From Psychrobacter sp. M13 (GTDB lineage: Bacteria; Pseudomonadota; Gammaproteobacteria; Pseudomonadales; Moraxellaceae): DNA of 64,000 nt. This document shows, piece after piece, positions 45,863 to 54,871 of this stretch. Positions within the stretch are counted from its first letter, which is position 1, and the number at the start of each line of letters is the position of its first letter. Where the stretch lies: the NCBI RefSeq assembly GCF_030718935.1, contig NZ_CP132194.1:2356001-2420000 (forward strand), in the 5' to 3' direction. The translations under genes were made by a program, and so were the position numbers. Under the pieces are notes generated by a model. The model was not told where the DNA came from, made no database searches, and was given only the letters and a program-made list of their open reading frames with translations.

Positions 45863-45967
45863 TGCCTACTACCTATTGATAAAAAAATCTGTACGCGACA
45901 AAAGCAACAATCGCGGCTTGATGATTGACTATGTGTGAATATCCAACCAGTCCCAAATTCATAAACA

Positions 45968-46002
45968 AAAATAAGGCCATTAGTATTAACGGCCTTATTT
46001 TT
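45968..46002 (-). terminator. Terminator after the Old Yellow Enzyme gene
   Basis: AAAATAAGGCC pairs with GGCCTTATTTTT (12-base loop), flanked by A-rich and T-rich ends, so it can act on either strand. It lies about 20 bases after the minus-strand stop at 46024. Confidence 0.85.
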
Positions 46003-46023
46003 GTTTACTGCTCAGCTGCTTCG

Positions 46024-47163
46024 CTATTCTTGATAGTAAGGATAATCACTGTAGCCAATATCCGTACCACCATACATAGTGGCAGGGTCTGCCTCATTCA
46101 ATGGCCAATTATTGGCAATACGCTCTGGCAGATCGGGATTGGCAATAAATGGGCGACCAAACGCGAATAAATCACCGTAGCCTTTTTCTAAAATGTTCAC
46201 GGCTTTTTGTATCGTATACTTGCCAGCATAAATAATACGGCCTGAAAACTCTTCTCTGACCGCTTGATAAAAAGTGTCTGGTAAATCAGGCGCATTATCC
46301 CAATCGGCTTCAGCAATAGACAAGTAGGCAATGCCCGCTTGTTCAAGCAATTTGACTGCTTCGACATACGTATGATGGGGATCTGACTCTACCAAGCCCA
46401 AATACACACGTGTCTCAGTGGTACTGGCAAATAGTGGCGCAAAACGCACGCCCAAACGATCAGCACCGACCACATCACTGACAGCCGCGACGATCTCTTT
46501 TAAGAAGCGCAGACGATTGGTCAATGACCCACCATATTGGTCATCACGCTGATTGGTATGCTCAGAGATAAACTGATTGACTAAATAGCCATTGGCACAA
46601 TGCAGCTCTACCCCATCAAAACCCGCCTCCAATGCATTGCGCGCAGCTGCCGCATACATGTTTACCAGCTCACCAACTTCATCGGTACTGAGTGCACGCG
46701 GCGCACTTGGATCAGCCAAAGCACCTTCGCCTGGACCCGTTTCAATAAATACTTTGACGTTATCAGCAGTAATATCAGACGGCCCTACCGGCTGAGCACC
46801 GTTAGGCTGCAAGCTGGTGTGCGACACACGGCCCACGTGCCAAAGCTGAGCAAAAATAATACCGCCTTTGTCATGTACTGCTTGCGTGACTTTTTTCCAA
46901 CCTTCAACTTGAGCTGGTGAATGGATACCAGGTGTCCAAGCGTAACCTTGGCCTCTTGGCTCAATTTGTGTGCCCTCAGTCACCATAAATCCAGCTGACG
47001 CGCGCTGTGCATAATAGCCTGCCATCAAGTCATTAGGAATATTGTCAGGTTGCGTGCTACGAGAGCGTGTCAACGGTGGCATCACGATACGGTTTTTTAG
47101 CGTGTAAGGCCCAAGTTCGACAGAAGAAAATAATTTATTTGTGTTGAGAATGGTCTGTGTCAT
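46024..47163 (-). CDS. Old Yellow Enzyme-family alkene reductase (NemA-like)
   Basis: FMN-dependent NADPH:ene reductase that saturates activated C=C bonds or reduces nitro compounds and N-ethylmaleimide. The length of 379 residues and LKNRIVMPPLTRSRS near the N terminus, FAQLWHVGRVSH, the substrate-binding His/Asn pair in LHCANGYLVNQF, and FGRPFIANPDLPERI at the end fit the family. The ATG at 47163, preceded by AAAGAGA, replaces a longer frame from 47286 whose first 41 residues are unrelated. It is divergent from a LysR gene that probably controls it. Confidence 0.9.
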   Translation of the reverse strand: MTQTILNTNKLFSSVELGPYTLKNRIVMPPLTRSRSTQPDNIPNDLMAGYYAQRASAGFMVTEGTQIEPRGQGYAWTPGIHSPAQVEGWKKVTQAVHDKGGIIFAQLWHVGRVSHTSLQPNGAQPVGPSDITADNVKVFIETGPGEGALADPSAPRALSTDEVGELVNMYAAAARNALEAGFDGVELHCANGYLVNQFISEHTNQRDDQYGGSLTNRLRFLKEIVAAVSDVVGADRLGVRFAPLFASTTETRVYLGLVESDPHHTYVEAVKLLEQAGIAYLSIAEADWDNAPDLPDTFYQAVREEFSGRIIYAGKYTIQKAVNILEKGYGDLFAFGRPFIANPDLPERIANNWPLNEADPATMYGGTDIGYSDYPYYQE

Positions 47164-47345
47164 AAATGTCTCTTTTAAAGCAGCTGATGGCTTATTATTG
47201 AATGTATTGAGCCTGTTTTGATGCTTAATGACCAATCTAATGATTGGGTAAGCAATATTAGTCAGCATAGCGTTTTGAGGGTACAATTAGAAACAACCAC
47301 TTATTGTTTAAGATACAACTATTAATGGTATGCATGATGAATGGA

Positions 47346-48221
47346 ATGAATCGGCTCGATATTAAGCAACTTAGAGTATTACAAGCCCTGCTTGATCTAA
47401 AAAACCTCTCGCAAGTCGCACGCAAAATGGGACTAACCCAACAAGCCATCAGTGAGCAGCTGCGTAAGTTACGTGAGGTGTTTGATGATCGCTTGTTTAT
47501 TCGTCAAGGGAATAGCATGGTGGCAACGCCAAAGGCGCTATCGATGCAGCAACCTCTTGACCATATCTTAAAAGAGTTGGAGGATTTGTTAGAGCCAGAG
47601 GTCTTTATGCCGCAAACCTACAAGGGCATCTTTACGATTAGTGCGACTGACTATGCGACGCAGGCACTATTACCGCAATTGTTTAATATTACGCGACGCG
47701 ACGCGCCAGATCTGAAGCTGATCGTCCGTGATTTTGCCTCAGACAATATCAATCAGCTGATTGCAGCAGGCGAGCTTGATTTATTGATTACCTTTCCCGA
47801 ATTCATCCCAGATAACTTATCGTATGTCACTCTGTTTGAAGAGCAGCATTCATGCATTACGGGCTGTGAAAATACCTTTGCAACAGAGGCATTAACACTG
47901 GCGCAAGTGGCCGCACACGCGCAGCTGGTCGTGTCACCCTCGCGTGCTAATTTACGCGGCTCTCATGATCAATGGTTTGCTACAAGAGGCCTTAAACGCA
48001 ATATTGTGATGTCGGTGCCTAGCTTTTCAGCCGTACCAGATATTTTGCACACGACCGATATGATTGCGTTTTATCCTTCGCGGCTATTGCCGAACAGCAA
48101 AGTCAAAGAGCTTGAGGTTGAAGCATTACCGCCCACTTTTAAAGTCATCGCGGCATGGCATCCACGTACCAGCGACAGTGGTATACATCGTTGGTTAATC
48201 GAGCAGTTAAGAAATCTATAA
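47346..48221 (+). CDS. LysR-family transcriptional regulator
   Basis: About 291 residues: an N-terminal helix-turn-helix (LDIKQLRVLQALLDLKNLSQ, then KMGLTQQAISEQLRKLRE) and a C-terminal periplasmic-binding-protein-like effector domain (from about residue 85). LysR regulators usually control the divergently transcribed neighbour, here the Old Yellow Enzyme gene, with the shared promoter in the roughly 180-bp gap. Several in-frame starts exist (TTG 47304; ATG 47325, 47334, 47337, 47346); none has a clear ribosome site, and 47346 gives the usual LysR N terminus. Confidence 0.85.
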   Translation: MNRLDIKQLRVLQALLDLKNLSQVARKMGLTQQAISEQLRKLREVFDDRLFIRQGNSMVATPKALSMQQPLDHILKELEDLLEPEVFMPQTYKGIFTISATDYATQALLPQLFNITRRDAPDLKLIVRDFASDNINQLIAAGELDLLITFPEFIPDNLSYVTLFEEQHSCITGCENTFATEALTLAQVAAHAQLVVSPSRANLRGSHDQWFATRGLKRNIVMSVPSFSAVPDILHTTDMIAFYPSRLLPNSKVKELEVEALPPTFKVIAAWHPRTSDSGIHRWLIEQLRNL

Positions 48222-48366
48222 TAAGTGATGTTAGCTGTCACCATTTTTGATCTTGTATTAAACCTCTATAAATTTGATATAAATATAATGCCAGCTACGT
48301 ACATACTTTGATAAAATCTTGTATTGGCTCACATAACCCAACCACCTTAATGACGGCCTCTTAAAT

Positions 48367-48811
48367 TTATTTTAATACTTGTTTTTTTGAAATTCTTAAA
48401 TACAATTCTCGAAAAATAGGAGGCTTTTTTGTCCGTAACACATGTGCTGTAGCGGAAATAGAGACTATATATCGATTAAAACCTTCTACTTTCGCATTCT
48501 CAGAAGACGTCATCAGAAAATGTATGTACCTAAATTGTGCCTTCTCACTATTTTTCCTTTCTTTCAGAATAGCACTTTCGACATCTACTCTAACTTTATG
48601 TTTTTTAAACAAAGTCTGGGTTAAATAAAAGCTCAGGCAGACCGTCTGGGATAATACAAACCACAGCATTCTTTTTTAAAAGATGATACAAACTTAAGCT
48701 AGTATTTTTGTCAACTGGATAAGCAAAGAAGCTGTCTTCTTGACATTGTCCATCAGGATTCTTGCTATAACCATCAATTATATTTAAACCTTGCTTGATA
48801 AGGTTGAGCTA
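48367..48811 (-). pseudogene. Remnant of an unidentified gene, truncated by the IS3 element
   Basis: On the minus strand an open frame enters from the IS boundary (48811) and reads, in part, NIIDGYSKNPDGQ and SLYHLLKKNAVVCIIPDG before a TAA at 48605-48607. Protein-like sequence continues in the next frame (KKHKVRVDVESAILKERK to the stop at 48367), so a one-base indel near the A run at about 48605 is likely. The 5' end is missing at the insertion point. I do not recognise the family; no start is available, so the gene is dead. Confidence 0.5.
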
Positions 48812-48869
48812 TGCTGAAGAAACCGTAGAGATAAACTTGTTAAACTAAGCGTATTAATCGGAGTTTATC

Positions 48870-49166
48870 ATGGTCAAGAAAATTAGAACCTATAGTGAAG
48901 AATTCAAAGCCGAAGCTGTCAAAAAGATATCAGATAATAATGGCAATATTTCAGCGACTGCAAAGCAGCTTGGCATCGCCATGCAGACCTTATCTAATTG
49001 GAATAATAAAGCCAATCAAGGCAAACTTGCAGGAACAGCTCAATATGATCCTGATCTTATGACGGCTCTTCAGGAAATAAAGCAGCTCAAACGACAGCTT
49101 AAAGTAGCCGAAGAGGAACGAGAGATCCTAAAAAAGGCGACGGCGTACTTTGCGAAAAACAGTTAG
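48870..49166 (+). CDS. IS3-family transposase OrfA
   Basis: 98-residue DNA-binding half of the transposase. It has the helix-turn-helix of the family (YSEEFKAEAVKKISDN, then SATAKQLGIAMQTLSNW) and a C-terminal leucine-zipper-like coiled coil (IKQLKRQLKVAEEEREILKK, 20 residues). It is intact and ends just past the A_AAA_AAG slip site. Confidence 0.9.
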   Translation: MVKKIRTYSEEFKAEAVKKISDNNGNISATAKQLGIAMQTLSNWNNKANQGKLAGTAQYDPDLMTALQEIKQLKRQLKVAEEEREILKKATAYFAKNS

Positions 49167-50034
49167 CGAAGTACGCCTTTATAAAAACTAATAGACAGGT
49201 CTTTAGTATCGTCTCTATGTGCCGTGTATTAAGGATTGAGCGTTCTAGCTACTATGACTGGCTGGGTCGTGACATCAGCGACCAGCAGATATATCGTAAC
49301 TATTGTGAACTACTTGTCAGAGCTACTCACAGTGAAACTAAAGAGCACTACGGTTACGAGCGACTGCATGCAAAGCTGACTGAGCAAGGCCATGACATTA
49401 GCTTGTACATGGTTCGACGCATCAAAGAAGAGTATGATATCAAATGTCGTCGCCACAAACGCTTTAAAGTCACTACGGACTCAAACCATAATAAAATGGT
49501 TTATCCAAACGTGTTGGATCAGCAGTTTGATGCTAAGCGTCCTAATGAGTCTTGGGTCAGTGACATCACCTATATCTGGATCCATGAAGGCTGGCTGTAT
49601 TTAGCAGGGGTCAAGGACTTATATACTAAAGAGCTGGTTGGCTACGCCACAAATAAGCGCATGACCGCAGATTTAGTCTGTAAGGCATTGAACATGGCCA
49701 TCAAGAACAGACGTCCAAGCCAAGGGCTAATTGTGCATTCTGATAGAGGCAGTCAGTATGTAGCCATGCCTACCACAAGATCATTAAACAGCATCTGTTT
49801 ACAGGCTCAATGAGTGGCAAAGGTAATTGCTATGGCAATGCACCAATAAAAAGCTTTTGGGGCGTGTTGAAGAATGAGCTGGTATATCATTAAGACTATG
49901 AGACCAGATTTGCTGCCATTACCGATATCATTAGATATATCGAGCTATATTACAACCAGACTAGGATTCAAAAGGGCTTGGGCTATAAATCGCCAAGACA
50001 GGTGTGGTTTGATCATTATCGTCAAGCTGCGTAA
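49136..50034 (+). pseudogene. IS3-family transposase OrfB, inactivated
   Basis: Integrase half (DDE, rve domain). The frame is open from the slip site through KYAFIKTNRQVFSIVSMCRV, with D in WVSDITYIW and D in IVHSDRGSQY. A base is missing just after 49759, so translation leaves frame and stops at 49813. In the restored frame the text continues CSHAYHKIIKQHLFTGSMSG and NAPIKSFWGVLKNEL; a TAA interrupts at 49891-49893 and the end is RQVWFDHYRQAA at 50034. The catalytic Glu of the third motif is Lys (codon AAA at 49849-49851). Confidence 0.88.
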
Positions 50035-50080
50035 CTAAAATCTCCCAAGTTTGATTCTACGGGATTGACAGCAAGGGTCA

Positions 50081-50269
50081 GGCTACTCCAAGCATGAAAA
50101 GCCAGAAAAGCGTAAAATATTCTCATTTGATCAAGCAGCATTCAAGGTGGTCTATCTATCAACCCAATAGGCCTTCAGAAAGTGGTCAAAGCCGGTTCGT
50201 AACTAGACGGCTGCTCTTAATCGTTTTATGGCTATGTTTGATGACCGTATTAGTAAGCATTTAATCTAA
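50081..50269 (+). pseudogene. Remnant of an IS256-family transposase (C terminus)
   Basis: The frame from 50081 reads FSFDQAAFKVVYLSTQ, stop, AFRKWSKPVRN, stop, TAALNRFMAMFDDRI and ends at TAA 50267-50269. This matches the C-terminal end of IS256-type Mutator transposases (AAFKAIYLA...KKWTMPVRDWKLALNRF pattern). Two in-frame TAG codons replace what are normally Gln and Trp. It begins only eight bases after the IS3 right end, so the IS3 insertion probably cut it. Confidence 0.7.
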
Positions 50270-50415
50270 ATGGCAGTTACACAGAGTTTGTGATGCTCTC
50301 TTCGTTAAAGAGTAAAATACCAACAGTTAATGTTAATGTCATGCTTTTCTCTCAATTTTACTTCGTAAAATGAAACACCGTTTATCTATACATCATAAGT
50401 TTTATAATAGGTATT

Positions 50416-51345
50416 CTATAAAACAGCACTTTCAAAACCGGATACCACTCCTTTAGTCGTCATCGATTTTTCAACATTAGAAAACACCTTTTTACCCAAC
50501 CCCCCAAGGTTATAATCTGCAAATTCGCTATGCAAGCTGACCACATCGCCCATAATCAGTAATGCAGGTGTTGGTAGGTTCGCAGTCGCTTGCTGATCAG
50601 CAATACTATCAAGTGTGCCGATGAGCACTTGCTGTGTGGGTAAGCTGGCATGACTGATAACCGCAAATGGCGTATCACTAGCGCGTCCTGCCTCTATAAG
50701 CCCTTGTGTCATCTCCTCCAATCGATGTAATCCCATATAGAACACAACTGTCTGCGTGGTATCGAGCAGTTCGGCATAGTCATCGTTGGGCGCGCCAAGC
50801 TTTTTGCAAGCGGTCACAAACTTGACGGACTGCGCATGATCGCGATGCGTCAAGGGAATACCTGCTCGATTAGACGCTGCACTCGCTGCGGTCACCCCAG
50901 GGATTGACTCAAAGTAGATACCATGACGCACGACTTCTTGAAGCTCTTCGCCGCCGCGCCCAAAGATAAAAGGATCACCGCCCTTTAGTCTGACCACTGT
51001 TTTGCCTGCCTGCGCATGTTTTACGAGGAGCTCATTGATGTTCTCTTGCGGCAGCGCATGATTGGCACGGCGTTTACCGACGAATATTTTTTCGGCTGTT
51101 ATCGCGCACATATCCAGGATATCTTGCGATACTAAGCTGTCATAGAGCACGACATCAGCACGCTGCATCACTCGCAATGCTTTGAGCGTCAATAGCTCAG
51201 GATCACCTGCGCCTGCACCTACCAAATAGACTATGCCTGTACTTGTGCGGCTGCGTCTATCGGATGACTTGGCATTTTGCGCACAACTTTGATTCGTTAA
51301 ATCATAAGTGGTATGGCTTGGCATAAATTCAGAGGAATGGGTCAT
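50416..51345 (-). CDS. cobA: Uroporphyrinogen-III C-methyltransferase
   Basis: Adds two methyl groups to uroporphyrinogen III to give precorrin-2 (EC 2.1.1.107), the first step to siroheme, which NirB needs. The protein of about 309 residues has the SAM-binding LVGAGAGDPELLTLKALR, VVRLKGGDPFIFGRGGEE and GIPLTHRDHA motifs. The N-terminal 40 residues are variable. ATG 51345 with AGGAG eight bases upstream is preferred to 51369. It closes the minus-strand nitrate operon, 139 bp after the nitrate reductase gene. It lacks a CysG-type dehydrogenase/ferrochelatase domain, so that step is encoded elsewhere. Confidence 0.93.
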   Translation of the reverse strand: MTHSSEFMPSHTTYDLTNQSCAQNAKSSDRRSRTSTGIVYLVGAGAGDPELLTLKALRVMQRADVVLYDSLVSQDILDMCAITAEKIFVGKRRANHALPQENINELLVKHAQAGKTVVRLKGGDPFIFGRGGEELQEVVRHGIYFESIPGVTAASAASNRAGIPLTHRDHAQSVKFVTACKKLGAPNDDYAELLDTTQTVVFYMGLHRLEEMTQGLIEAGRASDTPFAVISHASLPTQQVLIGTLDSIADQQATANLPTPALLIMGDVVSLHSEFADYNLGGLGKKVFSNVEKSMTTKGVVSGFESAVL

Positions 51346-51484
51346 GGCGATAGCTCCTAAAAACAGCATAAATATAGAAAAGTAGACATTTATCCGTTAG
51401 ACGATTCGATACAAGTCGTTTAAGCGGTGACTACCTTTGAATGATAGCTCGCTATAAGCTGCAAGCGATGTGCCATGTACTTGT

Positions 51485-54400
51485 TTAAGTCTCTGCAAGC
51501 GGCGCGTGTTGCGCAATCAATTCATTAATCTGACCGACACAAGAGCCGCAATTGGTACCTGCTCGGCACTGTTTGCCAACCGCTACAGCACTCGTGCAAT
51601 CATGTTTGGTAATCGCATTAATAATGATATTCTCTCCAACCGCCATACACGAGCAGACTAGCTTACCGGGATCGATATAACCGCTGGCAGGACGCCCTGC
51701 TAATAGCCATTTATAGCGCTGCTCTTTCGGTATCTGAGTAGTATCAGCAAAACAGCTATCAAGCCAATGGACGCTAGGCAATGACTGTGGTATTGGTGCT
51801 AGATACACAGCCATCATGAGTTGCTCAGACGGATCAACCTCAGTCGCCATGCTGTCTGTGGCAGACTGATCTACTGCTGTACTGTAGTCCGATTGAGTCA
51901 CAATAAAGCGCAATTGATTGTGCGATTTATCAATCGTAAATGCGGTGTTGATCCCTGCTTGTGGCAGTGCGTTTGATGATGGATTAAGTGATGATTTTGA
52001 TAATGAGTTAGAAGGCATTTGCATAGACGCTACAAACTGCTGCCAAAATTCGGGGTCGCATAGTATGTCGCTACTCTGAGCCATCGGGCTTGCAATATGA
52101 AACAACACGCTGTTGGTTTGATGGCTTAGATTCCAAGTGAGTGCGGGAGGCTGACTTGATAAAGGCTGATTAAATTGGGCATCAAAACTAGCCAAAATAG
52201 TACGTAGCTGCACTATAACGGCGTCTTGCCAGTCAGGATGCACCAAAATCTTGCCAAAAGCTTGCATCGGCACTGGGATGATACTAATGGCGGAGTTTTT
52301 GAGCTCAGGCTGTCCTGAATGCGGGTCCACTACGGTTGGTACCAGTGTACCCATACGAGCAAAGCTGGCAAAAGCATTGCTCCAGTGCATCGGCATAAAG
52401 GCATCGCCCGCGCGCATCGCATCACTAATCGACACTTGTACCAGCACTTGACTGGTTGCTGCCTCATTAGCAAAAGATGCCTTATCAGTCGCAGCAGTCG
52501 CATCGTTATTGGCATTGTTAGTAGCTGGCACGCTATTGTCATACTTGCGGTAGAGCTGTACAAAATCATCATTCGATAAATTTAATCGCTGTGCATCATC
52601 AGGATGTATGGTGACGGTTGGTACGGATTGGTGTTGATTGAGCTGCGGGGCAAGGCCAGTACGCGTCATCGTATGCCACTGATCACGTAGTCTGCCAGTG
52701 ATGAGGCGTAAATCAATAGCAGGCTGATTGAGCGGTTGCTGATTTACACTATTATAATCCTCTTTATAGCGCTGGTTGCGCGGCTCTCTAAGCTGATGCA
52801 AATTAGGTAGACTGGCATCATCAGCGGGCGTAATCGCTATCAGTTGAGCTTTAGTGCAAGAGTTAGTTTGTTCAGAGGAATTATCGGTTGAATCATCTGC
52901 GGTATTAATCATCGAGATACGCGTGCCACCCCATTGAAAGGGCAGCAACTCATCATAGTCCTTAACGCTCAGCGCACCCATCGGGGCTGTATGACTAGGT
53001 TGATTACTCTCTTTTATATCGGTAGTAAATGCGGTCAAATCGTTCGCAAGGTTAAGAAAACGAGGTTGATTATTAGTAGATACAGTAGCGCTTGTACCTT
53101 GTTCTTGATAGCCGTCATTGCGATAAGCTGTCAATGCCACATGCTCATTGAATATCTCGCTAGGATCTTGATAGTTAAACCCTGAAAACCCCATGCGTGT
53201 GGCGACTTGTGACAGTATCCACCAGTCAGGTTTTGCAACCCCTGTCGCAGGCATCAAAGGGCGCTGACGAGAGATACGTCGCTCAGAGTTGGTGACGGTA
53301 CCAGATTTTTCGCCCCATCCTTGCGCGGGCAAGACGATATCTGCGCAGTGCACCGTATCACTGTCCACTGAGCAGTCAGACACTATGACCAAATCGCAGT
53401 GCGCGAGCGCTTTTCGGAACTTATCCGCCTCTGGCAAGCTGACCACAGGATTGGTCGCCATGATCCAAATGGCTTTGATACGACCATCCAAGATCGCATC
53501 CGCAGCATCACAAGCTTTGACACCAACTTTTGGAGTGATAGCCTGAGGCGACTGCCAAAAGTCAGCGACCAGTTGCCGATGATCGGCATTATCCAAGTCT
53601 AAGTGCGCCGCCAATAAATTCGCAAGCGCCCCAACTTCTCGTCCGCCCATGGCATTAGGCTGACCTGTGAGCGAAAACGGACTGGCGCCGACTTTACCCA
53701 CGCGACCAGTGAATAGATGCGTATTGATGATAGCGTTGACTTTATCAGTGCCACTTTTGGATTGATTCACGCCCATACTAAAGGCGGTCACTGTTTTATC
53801 AGTAGTCGCAACCGAATCATAAAACTGGCGAATACTCTCGGCAGGCACTTGGCAAGCGCTCGCCACCTTATCAATACTCCATGGGTTAGCCGCGCTCAAA
53901 GCGTCAGCTATACCTAAGCTTTGTTCGACGTATTCGTCATCTTGGCACCCTTGCTGCGCTAGATAATGCAATAGACCATTGTATAAATGGGTGTCCGTGC
54001 CAGCAGCAATCGGCAAGTGCAAATCGGCAAATTCACAGGAGTCGGTACGGCGCGGGTCAATGACGATGAGCTTTTTATTAGGATCGGCTTTTTTGGCGGC
54101 TAAAAAGCGTCCAAACAAAATAGGATGACACCACGCCATGTTTGAGCCGACGAGCACCAATAAGTCACAAGCCTCCAAATCCTCATAATTGCCCGGTACT
54201 AAGTCTGCGCCAAATGCCCGTTTGTGCCCTGCCACCGCTGATGACATACACAGTCGAGAGTTGGAATCGATATTATTATTCCCAATAAAGCCTTTAACGA
54301 ATTTATTGGCCACATAGTAGTCTTCGGTCAATAGCTGCCCTGAAACATACAGCATGATGCTATCTGGGCCGTGTTTGTCGATGGTGTCGTTCAGGCGATG

Positions 54401-54871
54401 AGCGATATCTCCTAACACAGTATCCCAGTCGGTATTTGTAATGCGCGGTTTGGTAGCTGACACCTCTACAGCGCTATTGTCAGAAGGTATCTCTAATGGC
54501 TCTATTAGCATCGGCTGCTGCTGCTCTATAGCTGCTAGCTTGTTTTGATAGTAAGGCTGGGTCAATCGGCGCGCGGCGCCCAAGGTTTGCGCGAGCGCAC
54601 TACCTTTTGAGCACAGTTTACCAAAGTTGGCAGGATGCTCAGGATCGCCTGTTACACTGATATGACCCGTTGTATCGACACGAGCTAAGACTCCGCAACC
54701 AACACCGCAATAAGGACATGTGGTGCGAATAGTCGTTGCTAAATTTTCATTCAAAGCCTCTAGCGGATTCGTCTGAGTCGCGCTTATGTCCTGTGTCGCA
54801 ATAACTTGGCTTGTCATATTTTGAGTATCTTTAAGGATTTCTAGGGGTTTTTCGATGAGGGTATCATTCAT
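51485..54871 (-). CDS. nasA: Assimilatory nitrate reductase, catalytic subunit
   Basis: Reduces nitrate to nitrite in the cytoplasm with bis-MGD. The N-terminal [4Fe-4S] site is TCPYCGVGCGV (C52, C55, C59) plus Cys in GKLCSKGSA (about 87). The molybdenum domains have FVKGFIGNNNIDSNSRLCMS (20 residues; Cys is typical of Nas/Nap) and TGQPNAMGGREVG. A C-terminal BFD-like [2Fe-2S] domain (CSCMAVGENII, CRAGTNCGSC, about 1070-1120) matches Klebsiella/Pseudomonas-type NasA. At 1128 residues it is much longer than the usual 850-900, owing to Asn/Asp/Ser/Thr-rich inserts in the second half. It overlaps the upstream FAD reductase gene by four bases (ATGA). Confidence 0.93.
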   Translation of the reverse strand: MNDTLIEKPLEILKDTQNMTSQVIATQDISATQTNPLEALNENLATTIRTTCPYCGVGCGVLARVDTTGHISVTGDPEHPANFGKLCSKGSALAQTLGAARRLTQPYYQNKLAAIEQQQPMLIEPLEIPSDNSAVEVSATKPRITNTDWDTVLGDIAHRLNDTIDKHGPDSIMLYVSGQLLTEDYYVANKFVKGFIGNNNIDSNSRLCMSSAVAGHKRAFGADLVPGNYEDLEACDLLVLVGSNMAWCHPILFGRFLAAKKADPNKKLIVIDPRRTDSCEFADLHLPIAAGTDTHLYNGLLHYLAQQGCQDDEYVEQSLGIADALSAANPWSIDKVASACQVPAESIRQFYDSVATTDKTVTAFSMGVNQSKSGTDKVNAIINTHLFTGRVGKVGASPFSLTGQPNAMGGREVGALANLLAAHLDLDNADHRQLVADFWQSPQAITPKVGVKACDAADAILDGRIKAIWIMATNPVVSLPEADKFRKALAHCDLVIVSDCSVDSDTVHCADIVLPAQGWGEKSGTVTNSERRISRQRPLMPATGVAKPDWWILSQVATRMGFSGFNYQDPSEIFNEHVALTAYRNDGYQEQGTSATVSTNNQPRFLNLANDLTAFTTDIKESNQPSHTAPMGALSVKDYDELLPFQWGGTRISMINTADDSTDNSSEQTNSCTKAQLIAITPADDASLPNLHQLREPRNQRYKEDYNSVNQQPLNQPAIDLRLITGRLRDQWHTMTRTGLAPQLNQHQSVPTVTIHPDDAQRLNLSNDDFVQLYRKYDNSVPATNNANNDATAATDKASFANEAATSQVLVQVSISDAMRAGDAFMPMHWSNAFASFARMGTLVPTVVDPHSGQPELKNSAISIIPVPMQAFGKILVHPDWQDAVIVQLRTILASFDAQFNQPLSSQPPALTWNLSHQTNSVLFHIASPMAQSSDILCDPEFWQQFVASMQMPSNSLSKSSLNPSSNALPQAGINTAFTIDKSHNQLRFIVTQSDYSTAVDQSATDSMATEVDPSEQLMMAVYLAPIPQSLPSVHWLDSCFADTTQIPKEQRYKWLLAGRPASGYIDPGKLVCSCMAVGENIIINAITKHDCTSAVAVGKQCRAGTNCGSCVGQINELIAQHAPLAET

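Larger units (their letters stand above)
48812..50073 (+). mobile_element. IS3-family insertion sequence, decayed
   Basis: About 1.26 kb with two overlapping transposase frames and imperfect terminal inverted repeats. The left end starts TGCTGAAGAAACCGTAGA and the right end, read inward, TGCTGTCAATCCCGTAGA; AAACTTG is shared a little further in. A_AAA_AAG at 49130-49136 is the classic slippery site for the -1 frameshift that fuses OrfA to OrfB. Flanking bases show no target-site duplication (left CTA, right AGG). OrfB has several lesions, so the copy cannot move by itself. Confidence 0.88.

Noticed and set aside
48442..48624. A 60-codon plus-strand frame in the IS-flanking region
   Set aside because: It is antisense to the better supported gene remnant on the minus strand and has no features of its own.
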